From JBBRSD01 sp038245725 (GTDB taxonomy: Bacteria; Actinomycetota; Coriobacteriia; Anaerosomatales; JAAXUF01): DNA of 42,196 nucleotides. Below the pieces are notes generated by a model. That model ran no database searches and had not been told where the DNA came from. It saw only the letters and a program-made list of their open reading frames with translations. Shown in pieces: positions 40,722-42,196 of the stretch (position 1 is its first letter; the number at the start of each line of letters is the position of its first letter). Where the stretch lies: the NCBI GenBank assembly GCA_038245725.1, contig JBBRSD010000012.1, positions 1 through 42,196 on the forward strand, written 5' to 3'. The translations under genes were made by a program, and so were the position numbers.

Positions 40722-40989
40722 GGCGCGCGTCCTCGGCGGCACGGGCATTGGCGACGAGTTGCACGGCATCGCCGGTCAACCCTGCGGCCGCGCCGATCCG
40801 CCTCATCCTGCGGGCCGCCGCTTCCAAGCGCAGCCGACGCGTCTCGGCATTTCGATTCTCGCGCGCGCTCGCGACATAACGCACCGACGCCTCCTGAATC
40901 AGGCCGCTGCGAGTGATGCCCAGCGCCGAGGCCTCAGAGTCGATCTCATCGAGCAACTCCTGCGGCACGGATATGTTGAGTTTGGTCAC
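40711..40989 (-). CDS. Ribbon-helix-helix antitoxin, 92 aa
   Basis: The GTG at 40989 follows GAGGAGA. The N-terminus TKLNISVPQELLDEIDSEAS, followed by LGITRSGLIQEASVRYV, is a clear ribbon-helix-helix (CopG/Arc-type) DNA-binding domain. The C-terminal half is basic and Ala-rich and probably wraps the toxin. It overlaps the VapC gene and likely represses the pair. A GAGAA/TTCTC dyad upstream (41015-41029) is a candidate operator. Confidence 0.85.
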   Translation of the reverse strand: MTKLNISVPQELLDEIDSEASALGITRSGLIQEASVRYVASARENRNAETRRLRLEAAARRMRRIGAAAGLTGDAVQLVANARAAEDARHGR

Positions 40990-41014
40990 CGGAAGTCTCC
41001 TCGGGTATTGGGTG

Positions 41015-41029
41015 GAGAAGTGGGTTCTC
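41015..41029. promoter_or_regulatory. Candidate operator of the toxin-antitoxin pair
   Basis: GAGAA (41015-41019) and TTCTC (41025-41029) form a 5-bp dyad with a 5-base spacer, 26-40 bases before the antitoxin start. A TATACT hexamer just upstream on the minus strand could be the -10 element. Confidence 0.35.
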
Positions 41030-41075
41030 TACTCCGAGTATACCCAGAGGGACTGACATGGTCGTCGAAAGCCGA

Positions 41076-41207
41076 TTATCCAATGACTTGCGCCAGGTAG
41101 TCGGGCGCGCTCGTGATCGAGCCGATGGCCGCGAGGCTCAGTACCCCCGAGACGGTCCCGATGATATAGAGCACGCCGATAAGGGTGGCAGCCCTTCTTT
41201 CCGACAT
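41076..41207 (-). pseudogene. N-terminal fragment of a DUF4386-like membrane protein
   Basis: The ATG at 41207, or the adjacent one at 41210, follows GGAAG. It encodes 43 residues, starting ERRAATLIGVLYIIGTVSGV and then LSLAAIGSI, which resembles the first transmembrane helix and loop of DUF4386 proteins (usually about 220 aa). The frame then ends with TAA. The remaining helices are absent, so it is probably a broken gene. Confidence 0.5.
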
Positions 41208-41257
41208 CATGCCAATCTTCCTTCGAGCCGCTGCTCGCCGAGTTCGCCCGCATCGGA

Positions 41258-42085
41258 GTGCCGGTCGAGGCCGTCGTCTGGCACGACCCGGGCGTGGACT
41301 GGGACCGCTTCGACCTCATCGTGATGCGCAGCCCGTGGGACTACTCCCTGCGGACCGCCGAGTTCCTCGGCTGGCTCGACTCGCTGGATCCGAGCCGCGT
41401 GCTCAACCCGCCCGCGCTCATCCGCTGGAACTTCGACAAGCGCTACCTGCTCGACCTCGAGGCGCACGGCGTCAGCATTGTCCCGACCGTCGTCGCCTCC
41501 TCACTCGCCGAGGTGCGGGCAGCGGCGCAAACCATCGGCGGGCGCGTCGTCATCAAGCCGAACATCGGCGCCGGTTCGTGGGGCGCGCACATCACGCACG
41601 CGAGCGACCCGAAGCTGCCCGAGTACGCCGCGGAGGTGCTCGACTCGGGCAAGCTCGTGCTCGTCGAGCCGGAGGTCCCGGAGATCACCGCAGGCGGCGA
41701 GCACGGCCTGCTGTTCTTCGACGGCGAGTACTCGCACGCCATCACCAAGGGCCGCATCCTCGCCGACGACGGCGGCTACGAAGGCGGCGTCTACAACGAG
41801 GTCATCACCCCGGTGACGCCGCCTGACGCCGAGATCGAACTCGCCACGCGCTGCAGCCAAGCGATCGCCGCGATCGCCGAGGAGCGCGGATTCGCCGGCG
41901 CCGACGCAGCGACGCCGCTCTACGCGCGCTACGACATCGTGACCGGCGCGGACGGTCCGATCGTGATCGAGGCCGAGCTGTTCGAGCCGAGCTACTTCGT
42001 GGAGACGGCGCCGGGGAGTGTGGAGCGCGTGGTTGATGCGATGGTGGCGCGACTGGAGGTTTGGCCCAGCCGGTTCGCGGTCTAG
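41258..42085 (+). CDS. ATP-grasp domain protein, N-terminus shortened, 275 aa
   Basis: The sequence matches ATP-grasp proteins of the glutathione-synthetase-like type. FDLIVMRSPWDYSLRTAEFLGWL marks the end of the pre-ATP-grasp domain. VVIKPNIGAGSWGAH is the ATP-binding strand and loop, and IVIEAELFEPSYF holds the metal-binding Glu. Family members normally start about 30-40 residues earlier, with a beta-alpha unit. Here that part of the frame (EPLLAEFARIG) is open but has no start codon before a TAA. The GTG at 41258 has no ribosome binding site. The gene may have lost its 5' end. Its stop overlaps the next gene's stop (CTAG). Confidence 0.72.
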   Translation: MPVEAVVWHDPGVDWDRFDLIVMRSPWDYSLRTAEFLGWLDSLDPSRVLNPPALIRWNFDKRYLLDLEAHGVSIVPTVVASSLAEVRAAAQTIGGRVVIKPNIGAGSWGAHITHASDPKLPEYAAEVLDSGKLVLVEPEVPEITAGGEHGLLFFDGEYSHAITKGRILADDGGYEGGVYNEVITPVTPPDAEIELATRCSQAIAAIAEERGFAGADAATPLYARYDIVTGADGPIVIEAELFEPSYFVETAPGSVERVVDAMVARLEVWPSRFAV

Positions 42086-42196
42086 TCGTCGAGTTCGAAC
42101 TCCGCGCGAAGTTGGTCTCGAATCGCCGTAAGCTTGGCGAGCACAGCAGGAAGCTCCCCGTCGATGATCTGCGCGACCTTCGGCCAGTCGACTTCC
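42082..42196 (-). CDS. Partial gene, C-terminus of a HepT-like (DUF86) protein
   Basis: The frame runs off the right edge. The visible last 37 residues (EVDWPKVAQIIDGELPAVLA, then a charged helix ending ELDD) have the VDW...II...LPAVLA pattern at the end of HepT/DUF86 RNase toxins. The Arg-x4-6-His motif that would prove this lies outside the window. Its stop overlaps the stop of the convergent ATP-grasp gene. Confidence 0.45.
   Translation of the reverse strand, partial: EVDWPKVAQIIDGELPAVLAKLTAIRDQLRAEFELDD

Overview
The window is high-GC DNA with strongly GC-biased third codon positions, many GTG and TTG starts, GGAGG-type ribosome binding sites and frequent ATGA or GTGA stop/start overlaps. 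Together with the gene families present (DUF1540, DUF2769, HD-GYP, SPASM radical SAM, AzlCD, VapBC, hemerythrin), this suggests an actinobacterium, perhaps a Coriobacteriia-like anaerobe or facultative anaerobe. That placement is inference: no rRNA, intact tRNA or other phylogenetic marker lies in the window. No insertion sequence, prophage or CRISPR array was seen.

Layout. (1) 1-5950: a lipoprotein, a SPASM radical SAM protein, an aldo/keto reductase, a second lipoprotein, and a divergent LysR regulator/EamA exporter pair with a clear LysR-type operator between them. (2) 5950-19840: a polysaccharide region. A structured leader precedes an operon of a family-2 glycosyltransferase, a flippase and a ChbG-like deacetylase. 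An oppositely oriented, translationally coupled operon encodes a GT-C glycosyltransferase, a cellulose-synthase-like GT2 and a GH26 lipoprotein. A secreted GH26 enzyme sits behind a class I cyclic-di-GMP riboswitch. It is followed by a zinc-ribbon/polytopic membrane protein, a VOC protein and a third GH26 enzyme. (3) 19890-26100: small housekeeping or accessory genes (VOC, DinB, GyrI-like, AzlCD, DUF2892, DUF1540, Tag-like) and an HD-GYP protein. (4) 26101-28690: a TetR/ABC-2 operon with a perfect palindromic operator and a truncated DUF2892 gene at its end. (5) 28717-38473: a GT4 glycosyltransferase, two DUF2769 proteins, PhzF, an alpha/beta hydrolase, a second aldo/keto reductase, a membrane-anchored zincin, a secreted PKD-like protein, VOC, SDR and hemerythrin. 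(6) 38474-42196: a PAS/HD-GYP protein, a VapBC-type pair, and a decayed segment with a DUF4386 fragment, a 5'-shortened ATP-grasp gene and the end of a HepT-like gene.

The most interesting theme is cyclic di-GMP and exopolysaccharide. A synthase-type GT2 is coupled to a GH26 (beta-mannanase-family) lipoprotein, with two further GH26 enzymes within 9 kb. One of these is directly under a c-di-GMP-I riboswitch, and two HD-GYP (candidate c-di-GMP phosphodiesterase) genes lie in the same window. By analogy with cellulose synthase paired with its periplasmic hydrolase, this could be a c-di-GMP-controlled beta-mannan- or mixed-glycan-type exopolysaccharide system. The polymer and the direction of control are inferred, not shown.
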